The translations under genes were made by a program, and so were the position numbers. From Nostocoides jenkinsii Ben 74 (GTDB lineage Bacteria > Actinomycetota > Actinomycetes > Actinomycetales > Dermatophilaceae), in NCBI RefSeq assembly GCF_001046875.1, contig NZ_HF571038.1, forward strand, positions 565,203-629,202: DNA of 64,000 bases, given 5' to 3'. Below, piece after piece: positions 9,263 through 17,463 of this stretch (the first letter of the stretch is position 1; each line of letters opens with the position of its first letter). Below the pieces are notes generated by a model. The model saw only the letters and a program-made list of their open reading frames with translations, did no database searches and was not told the origin of the DNA.

Positions 9263-10855
9263 CTAGCGCGGGGCGACGCCCGCCCGGATCAGGCCATAGG
9301 TCACCGACTCCAAGAGGGCATCCCAGCTCGCCTCGAGGATGTTGGCGGCCACACCAATCGTCGACCAGGTCGTCGAGCCGTCGGAGGTCTCGATCAGGAC
9401 GCGGGTGATGGCGTCGGTGCCATGCTCGGTGTCGAGGATGCGCACCTTGTAGTCGACCAGCTCCAGGTCGGCGAGTTCGGGATAGGCCGACGCGAGTGCC
9501 TGCCGCAGGGCGTGGTCGAGCGCATTGACCGGGCCATTGCCCTCGCCGGTCTGCACGACCCGCTTGCCCGCCGCGCTCACCTTCACCGTCGCCTCCGACA
9601 GCGCGTCCTGCTCGCCGCGGCTGTCGGTGATAACCCGCCACGACTCGACGTCGAAAAAGTCCGGCAGCTTGCCGTCGAGTTCCCGGCGCAGCAGCAACTC
9701 GAAGCTCGCATCGGCCGCATCGAAGGTGTAGCCACGCAGCTCCAAGTCCTTGACGGTCGCGAGCACCCGCGCCACCTTGGCCTTGTCCTGCTCCGAGCCG
9801 GAGTCCAGATCGAAGCCCAACTCGCGGCTCTTCAACTCGATCGAGGCGCGACCAGCCATGTCCGACACCAGCATTCGCATGTCATTGCCGACGGCCTTGG
9901 GATCAGTGTGCTGGTAGAGGTCGGGGTCGACCTTGATCGCGCTGGCGTGTAGGCCGGCCTTGTGCGCGAAGGCGCTGGAGCCGGTGTAGGGCTGGCGACT
10001 GTAGGGCGCGACATTGGTGATCTCGCTGATCGCATGTGAGATCCGGGTTGCCTCGGCGAGGCGGTGCGGCTCGATGAGGTCGCGCTCCTGCTTGATCTGC
10101 AGGTTGGCGACGATGGTGACGAGATTGGCGTTGCCGGTGCGCTCGCCATACCCATTGATGGTCCCCTGCACGTGCGTGGCGCCCGCGTCGATCGCGGCCA
10201 TCGAGTTTGCGACGGCGCAGCCAGTGTCGTTGTGGCAGTGGATGCCGATCCGCGCGCCGGTCGCGCCGACGACATCACCGACCATGTCCGCGATTTCGTT
10301 GGGCAGCATTCCGCCATTGGTGTCGCATAGGGCGACCACCTCGGCGCCGGACTCGGCCGCGGCGCGCACCGCTTCCAGGGCGTATGCCCGATCGGTCCGG
10401 TAGCCGTCGAAGAAGTGCTCCGCGTCCACGAAGACGCGGCGGCCTTCGCCGCGAAGGAAGGTCACCGTGTCGCGGATCATCTCGAGGTTCTCCGCGAGGG
10501 TCGTCCGCAGCGCCCGCTCCACGTGCCCGCCATGACTCTTGGCCACCAGCGTCACGACGGATGCCCCAGAGTCGAGCAGGGCCCGCACCAACGGGTCCGA
10601 ATCGGCCCGGCCACCCGCCCGACGCGTCGCGCCGAAGGCGGCCAGCGTCGCATTGCGCAGCGTCAGCTCGCTCTGCGCGCGCCGGAAGAATTCCGTGTCC
10701 TTGGGGTTCGCGCCCGGCCACCCGCCCTCAATGAAGCCGACCCCCAGTTCGTCCAGGTGCAGGGCAATCGCCAGCTTGTCCGTCACCGAGAGGTTGAGCC
10801 CCTCTTGCTGCGCGCCATCGCGCAGCGTGGTGTCGTAGACGTGCAGGTCGCTCAT
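9263..10855 (-). CDS. cimA: Citramalate synthase
   Basis: Condenses pyruvate and acetyl-CoA to (R)-citramalate, the first step of the threonine-independent route to 2-oxobutyrate and isoleucine. The 530-residue product has the HMGL/DRE-TIM barrel start DTTLRDGAQQEG (residues 8-19), the HCHNDTGCAVAN metal site near residue 205, and the C-terminal LeuA-type regulatory domain (about residues 395-530). The start MSDLHVYDTTLRDG follows an AAGGTGA ribosome site. Length and the GAQQEG variant fit CimA rather than LeuA. The citramalate/2-oxobutyrate route needs LeuCD and LeuB activities, both in this window. An attenuator precedes the gene. Confidence 0.93.
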   Translation of the reverse strand: MSDLHVYDTTLRDGAQQEGLNLSVTDKLAIALHLDELGVGFIEGGWPGANPKDTEFFRRAQSELTLRNATLAAFGATRRAGGRADSDPLVRALLDSGASVVTLVAKSHGGHVERALRTTLAENLEMIRDTVTFLRGEGRRVFVDAEHFFDGYRTDRAYALEAVRAAAESGAEVVALCDTNGGMLPNEIADMVGDVVGATGARIGIHCHNDTGCAVANSMAAIDAGATHVQGTINGYGERTGNANLVTIVANLQIKQERDLIEPHRLAEATRISHAISEITNVAPYSRQPYTGSSAFAHKAGLHASAIKVDPDLYQHTDPKAVGNDMRMLVSDMAGRASIELKSRELGFDLDSGSEQDKAKVARVLATVKDLELRGYTFDAADASFELLLRRELDGKLPDFFDVESWRVITDSRGEQDALSEATVKVSAAGKRVVQTGEGNGPVNALDHALRQALASAYPELADLELVDYKVRILDTEHGTDAITRVLIETSDGSTTWSTIGVAANILEASWDALLESVTYGLIRAGVAPR

Positions 10856-10904
10856 GTGCTTCACCTTGTCTGAACGTGGTCGGTCAATCGGCCTGGCGGG
10901 CAAC

Positions 10905-10928
10905 AAAAAACCCCCCAGGGCTGGGAGG
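10905..10928 (-). terminator. Intrinsic terminator of the cimA leader (attenuator)
   Basis: On the minus strand an 8-bp stem (CCTCCCAG with CTGGGGGG, one G-U pair, CC loop) is followed directly by TTTTTT. It lies 50 bp upstream of the cimA start and inside its leader, so it can only act as a regulatory terminator. Confidence 0.8.
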
Positions 10929-10931
10929 TCG

Positions 10932-10955
10932 GCGCAACGAGAGGTCTCGTTGCGC
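10932..10955 (-). promoter_or_regulatory. cimA leader hairpin next to the leader peptide
   Basis: Perfect 10-bp stem (GCGCAACGAG and complement, 4-nt loop) that begins at the leader stop codon and ends 3 bp before the terminator stem. It takes the place of the 1:2 hairpin of a classical attenuator. I did not find a convincing alternative antiterminator pairing. Confidence 0.6.
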
Positions 10956-10969
10956 TAGTGGATAATCAT
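10955..10969 (-). CDS. Leader peptide of the cimA attenuator (MIIH)
   Basis: A four-residue reading frame, ATG ATT ATC CAC TAG, just upstream of the leader hairpin and terminator. Two consecutive isoleucine codons match the pathway product of cimA. The promoter candidate upstream gives a leader of about 15 nt before the ATG. Very short, so chance cannot be excluded, but position, codons and terminator agree. Confidence 0.6.
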   Translation of the reverse strand: MIIH

Positions 10970-10990
10970 GCTCGCGAAGGTCACACGCTC

Positions 10991-11018
10991 ACTCTACACA
11001 TCCGCCCGCGACAGCCAA
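10991..11018 (-). promoter_or_regulatory. Promoter candidate for the cimA leader
   Basis: Minus-strand -35 TTGGCT (11013-11018), 16-bp spacer and -10 TAGAGT (10991-10996). Transcription would start near 10984, about 15 nt before the leader-peptide ATG. Confidence 0.5.
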
Positions 11019-11055
11019 GGCCGTCCGTATGCCGACCACTCGCCCCAGGCTCGGA

Positions 11056-11096
11056 CCTCCCCACCGACCGGTGCTGCGATGGGGCCGGCGGGGAGG
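11056..11096 (-). terminator. Hairpin downstream of ilvE
   Basis: CCTCCCC (11056-11062) pairs with GGGGAGG (11090-11096), with extra pairing further in. It starts 5 bp after the ilvE stop. No clear T tract. Confidence 0.5.
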
Positions 11097-11101
11097 CCTC
11101 G

Positions 11102-12199
11102 TCAGGCCAGCTGCGTCAGCCAGCCGTGGGTGTCCTCGACCCGGCCATACTGAATGTCGAGCAGGCGGCTGCGGATCGCATTGGTGATCTCGCCCCCAGC
11201 GGCACCGGCGGTCGACGGGGTGCTGCCACCTTCCCAACGCAACTCACCGACCGGGGTAACGACCGCGGCCGTGCCGCAGGCGAAGATCTCGACGATCTCG
11301 CCGGAGGCGACGCCGTCCTTCCACTGCTCGATCTCTATGCGCTGCTCCTGCGGGTCGAGGCCGAGTTCCTTGCCGAGATCGAGGATCGAGCTGCGGGTGA
11401 CGCCCTCAAGGATCGAGCCGGTCAGCTCAGGAGTGAGCAGGCGGTTGTCCTTGGTGACGAAGAAGAGGTTCATGCCGCCCAGCTCCTCGATAAAGGTCTG
11501 GGTCGCAGCGTCGAGGAAGACGGCCTGGTCGCAGCCGTGCTCGATCCCCTCCAACTGCCCCGCGAGGGAGGAGGCGTAGTTGCCACCGCACTTCGCGGCC
11601 CCCGTGCCGCCGGCACCCGCGCGGGCATAGTGCTGGGAGATCCACAAGGTTACCGGCTTGAGGCCGCCGGAGAAGTAGGCGCCGGCCGGGGAGGCGATGA
11701 CCGAGAAGGTCACCTCGTTGGCGGGGCGCACGCCGAGGAAGGCCTCACTGGCATACATGAACGGCCGCAGGTAGAGGCTCTTTTCGCTGCCGTCGGGCGC
11801 CTCCGGCACCCAGGCCTGGTCGGCCGTTACGAGGGCGCGAAGCGAGGCGATGAAGTCCTCTTCGGGCAGCACGGGTAGCGCGAGCCGGGCGGCGCTGCGC
11901 GCCATGCGCTGGGCGTTGGCCTCGGGCCGGAAGGACCAGATCGAGCCGTCGGCATGGCGATAAGCCTTCAGGCCTTCGAAGATCTCCTGGGCATAGTGCA
12001 GCACCGCGGCGCTCGGCATCAACGAGATGGGGCCGTATGCCGTGACCCGCCCGTCATGCCAGCCTGCGTCCTTCGTCCACGTCGCGACCGCCATGTGGTC
12101 GGTGAAGTGCTTGCCGAAGCCCGGGTTCTCCAAAATCGCGGACCGTTCTGCCTCGCTGGCGGGATTCGGGTTGGCGGAGAGTTCGAATGAGAGCGCCAT
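11102..12199 (-). CDS. ilvE: Branched-chain amino acid aminotransferase
   Basis: Class IV PLP aminotransferase, last step of leucine, isoleucine and valine synthesis and also used in degradation. The 365-residue product starts MALSFELSANPNPAS. Features of the longer BCAT-II group are visible: HYAQEIFEGLKAYRHADGS near residue 71, LYLRPFMYASEAFLGVRPA near residue 140, GGNYASSLAGQLEGIEHGCDQAVFLDA, in which the PLP lysine is the Lys of AAKCGGNYA, and EEIFACGTAAVVTPVGEL-type motifs near residue 310. It is transcribed alone, between two hairpins. Confidence 0.96.
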   Translation of the reverse strand: MALSFELSANPNPASEAERSAILENPGFGKHFTDHMAVATWTKDAGWHDGRVTAYGPISLMPSAAVLHYAQEIFEGLKAYRHADGSIWSFRPEANAQRMARSAARLALPVLPEEDFIASLRALVTADQAWVPEAPDGSEKSLYLRPFMYASEAFLGVRPANEVTFSVIASPAGAYFSGGLKPVTLWISQHYARAGAGGTGAAKCGGNYASSLAGQLEGIEHGCDQAVFLDAATQTFIEELGGMNLFFVTKDNRLLTPELTGSILEGVTRSSILDLGKELGLDPQEQRIEIEQWKDGVASGEIVEIFACGTAAVVTPVGELRWEGGSTPSTAGAAGGEITNAIRSRLLDIQYGRVEDTHGWLTQLA

Positions 12200-12285
12200 C
12201 GCGAGTGCGCCTGCCTTCCTTGGCCGTTGCCGGGGGTCGGGCGTCGCCGACCGGTTCTGCTTCCCAGGGTAGTCACGCTCCACCG

Positions 12286-12323
12286 CCGGGCCCGCATCGC
12301 GTCTCGCGTCGACGCGGGCCCGG
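12286..12323 (-). terminator. Hairpin ending the nine-gene amine operon
   Basis: 10-bp perfect arms, CCGGGCCCGC (12286-12295) and GCGGGCCCGG (12314-12323), lie 12 bp beyond the stop of the last operon gene. No T tract; likely terminator of the minus-strand operon. Confidence 0.55.
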
Positions 12324-12335
12324 TGTGATCGGGCG

Positions 12336-13052
12336 TCAGTGCATGAGCGGGCGCAGCGCCTCGGCGGCCATCGTGACGACGCCGGGGACGTGGCCGTTGC
12401 CGATCATGTTCAGGACGATGCCGGGGATGCCGGCGTCGATGACGCGCGCCTTGATATCGGCGGCGACCTCCTCGGGCGTCCCGACGAACTGCCGGGCGGT
12501 GATCGCGGCCCGGGTCGTTGCGTCGAGAGTGTCGATGTCGACGCCGGACTTGAGCATCAACGTGCGCTGCAGCGCCCGGGCGGCGTCGCCGTCCTCGTCC
12601 ATCAGCACAAATGCAAGGAAAGACGTCTCCAGGGTGGCGAGATCGCGGCCGTTCTCCGCGCACCGCGCGGCCAGCGCCTCGAGCTTGGCCGGGATGAGCG
12701 CGGGATCGCAGATGATGTTGAGGTGATCGGCATACTTCGCGGCCAGGCGGAAGGTCTTCTTCTCGCCTGAGCCGCCGAGCATGATCGGCATGTCGTCGCG
12801 CACCCGCGGCTCGTTCATCGCGGTGACGGCCCGATAGTGCTTGCCGGAGAGCGTCGGGCGCTCACCGTGCAGCATCGGGGCGATGATCTGCAGTGCCTCG
12901 TCAAGCTTCTCGAAGGGGTCGGTGAAGGTGCCGAAGTCGAAGCCGGCCGCCTCGGCTTCGCGGGCCTGCTGCTGGACGGTCGGAAAGATCGCGCGCGGAT
13001 CACCACCGGGATAGCTGAAGTTGGGGATCTGGTAGCCGACTCGGCTGCTCAT
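12336..13052 (-). pseudogene. LLM-class F420-dependent oxidoreductase with internal in-frame deletion
   Basis: The 238-residue reading frame begins like bacterial luciferase-like monooxygenases (VGYQIPNFSYPGG, then AREAEAAGFD) but jumps from the first GFD directly to FGTFTDPFEKLDEALQI. In the full-length family (around 315 residues as I know it) these two segments are separated by about 75-80 residues holding the DHF motif and the ERVxLGT and GGRxxLGIG strands of the cofactor-binding barrel. The rest (MNEPRVRDDMPIMLGGSGEKKTFRLAAKYADHLN) is intact. The deletion is in frame, so a protein may still be made, but it should not bind F420 or flavin. It overlaps the PuuD-like gene by 4 bp as the last operon gene. 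Confidence 0.75.
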
Positions 13053-13822
13053 GCATCCATTCTTTCGCGGGCTGCTGTGACGAACGCGTCGAACAGCCGG
13101 CCGTCCGTGCCGGCCTCGGGATGCCACTGCACGGCCAGCCGAAAGCGGGCTTCCGGATTCTCCATCGCCTCCGGGGTCCCGTCGGCGTGCCAGGCGCTGA
13201 TGCGGTACGCCGTGTGGTCCAGCGAACCCGCATCCACACCTTGGTGGTGGTAGGTCGGGACGTCCAAATCGGCCTCGCCGAGGAGGCCGGCCAGGGTGGT
13301 GCCGGGGACCACGGAGACGGGGTGGGCGGCATACGTCCCGGGCGTCGGGAGGTGGGCGTCGTGACCGACCCGGTCGGGGAGGTGCTGCTCGATCGCTCCG
13401 CCCGCGGCGACGGCGAGGACCTGCATCCCCCGGCAGATGCCGAGGGTCGGCAGGTCCAGATCGTCCGCCGCGTCGGCGAGCGCGATCTCCCAGGCATCCC
13501 GATCGCGCCGAGGTGCTTGCGCCGTCGAATGCGGTTGCGCAGCATACCGACTCGACTCCACATCGGCGCCGCCGGCGATCATCAGGCCGTCCAGTCGGGC
13601 CAGGACGGCGCGGGCCATCTCGGGGTCGACGTCCTCACGCGGGGGCAGGACGACGGCGATGCCGCCGGCCGCCTGGACGTGCTCGACATACATCTGCGGG
13701 AGCACGGCCGAGCGCTGCGCCCGCCAGGGGATGCGGTCGACCTCCTCGACATAGCAGGAGATGCCGATGACGGGGCGCGGCGACACCCCAAGAACAGGAG
13801 TCACCTCAGAGCGGGGTGACAT
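13049..13822 (-). CDS. Gamma-glutamyl-gamma-aminobutyrate hydrolase family protein (PuuD-like)
   Basis: Class I glutamine amidotransferase-like hydrolase (peptidase C26), 257 residues. The nucleophile Cys sits in LGICRGMQVLAVAAGG (near residue 140), and the catalytic His-Glu pair in VQWHPEAG near residue 232. In the Puu pathway PuuD hydrolyses gamma-glutamyl-GABA. Here it would release glutamate from the gamma-glutamylated, oxidised product of the upstream ligase and dehydrogenases. The first codons overlap the SDR gene by 17 bp; a GTG nearer VSPRPVIGIS is an alternative start. Confidence 0.9.
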   Translation of the reverse strand: MSPRSEVTPVLGVSPRPVIGISCYVEEVDRIPWRAQRSAVLPQMYVEHVQAAGGIAVVLPPREDVDPEMARAVLARLDGLMIAGGADVESSRYAAQPHSTAQAPRRDRDAWEIALADAADDLDLPTLGICRGMQVLAVAAGGAIEQHLPDRVGHDAHLPTPGTYAAHPVSVVPGTTLAGLLGEADLDVPTYHHQGVDAGSLDHTAYRISAWHADGTPEAMENPEARFRLAVQWHPEAGTDGRLFDAFVTAARERMDA

Positions 13823-14582
13823 AGGCGCCGGAGATGCCGCCGTCGACGAGGAAGGTGTTGGCTGTCATGAAACTCGACTCATCGGAGGCGAGGAAGAGGA
13901 CGGCATTGGCCATCTCCTCCGGCTCCCCGAAGCGGCCCATCGGGACGTGGATGAGGCGGCGGGCGGCGCGCTCGGCGTCCTTGGCGAAGAGTTCCTTCAG
14001 CAGCGGGGTGTTGACCGGGCCGGGGCACAGGGCGTTGACGCGGATGCCTTCGCGGGCGAATTGCACGCCGAGTTCGCGGGTCATCGACAGCACGCCGCCC
14101 TTGGATGCGGAATAGGAGATCTGCGAGGTGGCCGCGCCGAGGATGGCGACGAAGGAGGCGGTATTGATGATCGAGCCGGACTTCTGCTCCAGCATGTAGG
14201 GCAGAACGGCCTTGCAGCACAAGTAAACCGAGGTCAGGTTGACGAGCTGGACCTTGTCCCAGGCCTCCAGGTCGGTGTCGAGGATCGAGTCGTCTTCGGG
14301 CGGGCTGATCCCGGCATTGTTGAAGGCGATGTCGATGCGGCCATAGGTGTCGAAGGCGACCTTGAAGAGGTTGTCCACCTCGGCCTTGTCGGCGACATTG
14401 CAGTGGACATAGGTGCCGCCGAGTTCCTCCGCGAGCTGGGCGCCGAGGTCGTCGTTGAGGTCGGCGATGACGACCTTTGCGCCTTCCTCGGCGAAGCGGC
14501 GCACGGTCGCCAAGCCGATGCCGGAGCAGCCTCCGGTGACGACGGCGACCTTGCCCTCGATGCGGCCGGGACGTTCAACCAT
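13806..14582 (-). CDS. Short-chain dehydrogenase/reductase
   Basis: Classical SDR of 258 residues. It has the NAD(P) motif TGGCSGIG (residues 16-23), an acidic ADLND after strand 2 (favouring NAD), NNAG near residue 90, catalytic Ser in NTASFVAILG, YSASK near residue 158 and a PGPVNTPL loop. Within the operon, between the aldehyde dehydrogenase and the PuuD-like hydrolase, it may oxidise an alcohol intermediate. That would fit an amino alcohol such as ethanolamine, but this is inference. Confidence 0.9.
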   Translation of the reverse strand: MVERPGRIEGKVAVVTGGCSGIGLATVRRFAEEGAKVVIADLNDDLGAQLAEELGGTYVHCNVADKAEVDNLFKVAFDTYGRIDIAFNNAGISPPEDDSILDTDLEAWDKVQLVNLTSVYLCCKAVLPYMLEQKSGSIINTASFVAILGAATSQISYSASKGGVLSMTRELGVQFAREGIRVNALCPGPVNTPLLKELFAKDAERAARRLIHVPMGRFGEPEEMANAVLFLASDESSFMTANTFLVDGGISGAYVTPL

Positions 14583-14624
14583 GTCGGGTGATTCCTTTGT
14601 CTCAGAGGGGTTTTCGGGATGGGA

Positions 14625-16013
14625 TCAGGCAGAGGTGTCGAAGAAGACGTTCTTGGTCTCGGTGAAGGCGTCCAGGGCGTCCGGGCCGAGTTCGCGGCCG
14701 ATGCCGCTGGCCTTGAAGCCGCCGAAGGGCGTGGAGTAGCGCACCGAGGAGTGGCTGTTGACCGAGAGGTTGCCCGCCTCGACCCCGCGGGCGACGCGGA
14801 TCGCGCGCCCCAGATCGCGGGTCCAGATCGAGCCGGAGAGGCCGTATGCCGTGTCGTTGGCTAGCCGGATCGCCTCGGCTTCATCCTCGAAGGGCATGAC
14901 GGAGACGACCGGGCCGAAGATTTCCTCAGTCCAGGCGCGATCGGTGGTGCCATGGGCGAGCAGGACGGTGGGCGGGTACCACCAGCCGGCCCCTTCGGGG
15001 GCCGAGCCGCGGAAGGCGATGTCGGGCGCGGCATACCCCAAGGCCCCGGCGTCCTCGACGAACGACCGGACGGTGTCGCGCTGGCCCGCGCTGACCATCG
15101 GGCCCATCTCGATCGACGCATCGGCCGGGTCGCCGACGCGCACCGCCTTGATGGCGCCCTCGAAGCGCTCCATGAAGTCGTCGAAGACTTTGCGCTGCAC
15201 CAGGATTCGGGTGCGTGCGCAGCAGTCCTGGCCAGCATTGTCGAGGAAGCTCATCGGCGCGCTGGCGGCGGCCCTCTCCACGTCCGCATCGGCGAAGACG
15301 ATATTGGCGCTCTTGCCGCCGAGTTCGAGGGTCACCCGCTTGAGCTGGTCGGCCGCCTTGCGCATGATCCCCTGGCCGACCGCGGTCGAGCCGGTGAAGC
15401 AGACCTTGCGAACGTCCGGGTGGGTGACGAAGCGCTCCCCCACGACCGAACCCTTGCCGGGCAGCACAGTAAAGACGCCCTCAGGGAGCCCCGCCTCCAC
15501 GGCCAACTCCCCCAGCCGGATCGCCGTCAGCGGCGTCAGTTCGGCGGGCTTGAGGACGACGGTATTGCCCGCCGCGAGGGCAGGGCCGAAACCCCAGCCC
15601 GCGATGGGCATCGGGAAGTTCCACGGAACGATGACAGATACAACCCCAAGGGGCTCCTTGAAGGTGACATCGAGGCCGCCCGCGACCGGGATCTGCTTGC
15701 CGAACAGCCGCTCGGGTGCCGCGGAGTAGTAGCGCAGGACATTGACGACATTGCCCGCCTCCCAGCGCGCATTGCCGATCGTATGGCCGGCATTGCGCAC
15801 CTCGAGGCTCGCGAGTTCCTCGGTGTGCGCCTCGACCACATCCGCGAACCGGCGCAGCAGCAGCCCGCGATCCGCCGGGCTCACCGCCCGCCAATTGGGG
15901 CCGACCGCAACGGCTTTCGCGATGGCGGCGTCGGTTTCCTCGACCCCGACCAGGTCGATGGTGGTGACGACCTGCTCGGTCGCCGGATTGATGACATCGT
16001 GCGTGGTAGTCAA
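14625..16013 (-). CDS. Aldehyde dehydrogenase
   Basis: NAD(P)-dependent aldehyde dehydrogenase of 462 residues. It has the VPWNFPMPIAGWGFGPALAAGNT segment, the catalytic Glu in LELGGKSANIVF and catalytic Cys in NAGQDCCARTRILV, where a second Cys follows directly. The FGPVVSV and PFGGFKASGIGRELG motifs lie near the C-terminus. No ATG suits the start; a TTG at 16013 (LTTTHDVINPATEQ) lies about 8 nt after GAGAGAAAG and fits the family N-terminus. In the operon it would oxidise a gamma-glutamyl aminoaldehyde, as PuuC does. Confidence 0.92.
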   Translation of the reverse strand: MTTTHDVINPATEQVVTTIDLVGVEETDAAIAKAVAVGPNWRAVSPADRGLLLRRFADVVEAHTEELASLEVRNAGHTIGNARWEAGNVVNVLRYYSAAPERLFGKQIPVAGGLDVTFKEPLGVVSVIVPWNFPMPIAGWGFGPALAAGNTVVLKPAELTPLTAIRLGELAVEAGLPEGVFTVLPGKGSVVGERFVTHPDVRKVCFTGSTAVGQGIMRKAADQLKRVTLELGGKSANIVFADADVERAAASAPMSFLDNAGQDCCARTRILVQRKVFDDFMERFEGAIKAVRVGDPADASIEMGPMVSAGQRDTVRSFVEDAGALGYAAPDIAFRGSAPEGAGWWYPPTVLLAHGTTDRAWTEEIFGPVVSVMPFEDEAEAIRLANDTAYGLSGSIWTRDLGRAIRVARGVEAGNLSVNSHSSVRYSTPFGGFKASGIGRELGPDALDAFTETKNVFFDTSA

Positions 16014-16092
16014 TGTCGGGCACTTTCTCTCAGAGGGTCGGGGTCCCCGCGAAGTATCGAGCGACGGAGGAGCGAGAACTTCGTGGGGTGAC

Positions 16093-17463
16093 TTACAACC
16101 TCTCGAATCCTCGGACGCGCTCCCAGTCGGTGACGGCAGCATTGAAGGCGGCGATCTCGGTGTCCCCCGCGTGGACATAGTGGTCGACGACGTCATCGCC
16201 GAAGGCGGCCCGTGCCACGGCGGAGGCGTCGAGCAGGTCGCGGGCCTCCTGCAGGGTCATCGGCACGTGGGCGAGGTCGGCTTCATACGCATTCCCGACG
16301 CACTCGGCTTCCAGAGTCAGACCTTCTCTCATGCCGTGCAGGCCCCCGGCGAGCATCGCGGCGACCGACAGGTGGGGGTTGACGTCAGCGCCCGGCACCC
16401 GGTTTTCGACCCGCAGCCCGGCGCCGTGGCCGACCACTCGCAGGGCGCAGGTGCGATTGTCGCTGCCCCAGGCCACCGCGGTCGGCGCGAACGAGCCGAC
16501 CTGGAATCGCTTGTAGGAGTTGATATTCGGCGCATAGAAATAGGTGAGTTCGCGCATCGTGGCGAGCACGCCCGCCATGAAGGACTCGAACAGCTCACTC
16601 CGCCCGCCCGGGCGATCGTCGTCCGCGAAGACGATCGTGCCGTCATCCCCTCGCAGCGACAGGTGGATGTGGCAGGAGCTGCCTTCCCGCTCGTCATACT
16701 TCGCCATGAAGGTGATCGACTGGCCGTGCGCGGCCGCGATCGCCTTCGCGCCGTATTTGTAGACGGTGTGGTTGTCGCAGGTGCGCAGGGCCTCGTCATA
16801 GAGGAAGCCGATCTCGTGCTGACCCAGGTTGCACTCACCCTTGGCCGACTCGACATTCATGCCCGCGGCATACATCTGGTTGCGGATGTCGCGCAGGACC
16901 GGCTCGACCTTCGCGCCGCCGAGGATCGAATAGTCGATGTTGTAGCGGTTCGCGCCCGTCAGCCCGAGATAGCGCCGATCCCAGGCCGCGTCATAGGTGT
17001 CCTCGAAGAGGATGAACTCCAGCTCGGTCCCGCAGAAGGCGCCATAGCCCAGCTCGGCCGCGGCAGCCAGTTGCTTCTTGAGGATGGTGCGCGGCGACTG
17101 CGCGACCTCACCCGACCCGTCCAGCCAGGACAGATCGCACTGGATCATCGCGGCGTTCGGCTCGCCCGGCGTGCGCCGCAAGGTGTCGAGGTCGAGGTCG
17201 AAGAACATATCGCCATACCCCCGCTCCCAGGAGGTGAGCGCGTAGCCGGGCACGGTGTTCATCTCGACATCGACGGTGAGCAGGTAGTTGCACCCCTCCG
17301 TGCCATGGGCCAGGACGTGGTCGAGGAAGAAGCGCGCGTGCAGCCGCTTGCCCTGGAGCCGACCCTGCATGTCGGTGAAGGCCACGATGACGGTGTCGAT
17401 TTCGCCGCTGTCGATCTCGGCTCGCAGCGTGTCCATCGTGAGCCGTGGTGCGCCTGTGCTCAT
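16093..17463 (-). CDS. Glutamine synthetase-like gamma-glutamyl-amine ligase
   Basis: A 456-residue member of the glutamine synthetase superfamily that probably ligates glutamate to an amine rather than ammonia (PuuA, GlnA3 and GlnA4-type enzymes). GS catalytic blocks are present: GTELEFILFED near residue 141, KGECNLGQHEIGF near residue 205, SSCHIHLSL near residue 258 and the NRVPGADVNPHLSVAAMLAGG region near residue 355. The N-terminus, FTDMQGRLQGKR, is typical of this subgroup. No adenylylation-site tyrosine loop is seen. It overlaps the FadR-type regulator by 4 bp. Context suggests ethanolamine, choline-derived or polyamine substrates. Confidence 0.88.
   Translation of the reverse strand: MSTGAPRLTMDTLRAEIDSGEIDTVIVAFTDMQGRLQGKRLHARFFLDHVLAHGTEGCNYLLTVDVEMNTVPGYALTSWERGYGDMFFDLDLDTLRRTPGEPNAAMIQCDLSWLDGSGEVAQSPRTILKKQLAAAAELGYGAFCGTELEFILFEDTYDAAWDRRYLGLTGANRYNIDYSILGGAKVEPVLRDIRNQMYAAGMNVESAKGECNLGQHEIGFLYDEALRTCDNHTVYKYGAKAIAAAHGQSITFMAKYDEREGSSCHIHLSLRGDDGTIVFADDDRPGGRSELFESFMAGVLATMRELTYFYAPNINSYKRFQVGSFAPTAVAWGSDNRTCALRVVGHGAGLRVENRVPGADVNPHLSVAAMLAGGLHGMREGLTLEAECVGNAYEADLAHVPMTLQEARDLLDASAVARAAFGDDVVDHYVHAGDTEIAAFNAAVTDWERVRGFERL

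Noticed and set aside
10856-10906. Upstream in-frame start for CimA
   Set aside because: It would read through the attenuator region; the ATG at 10855 has a good ribosome site and the family N-terminus.
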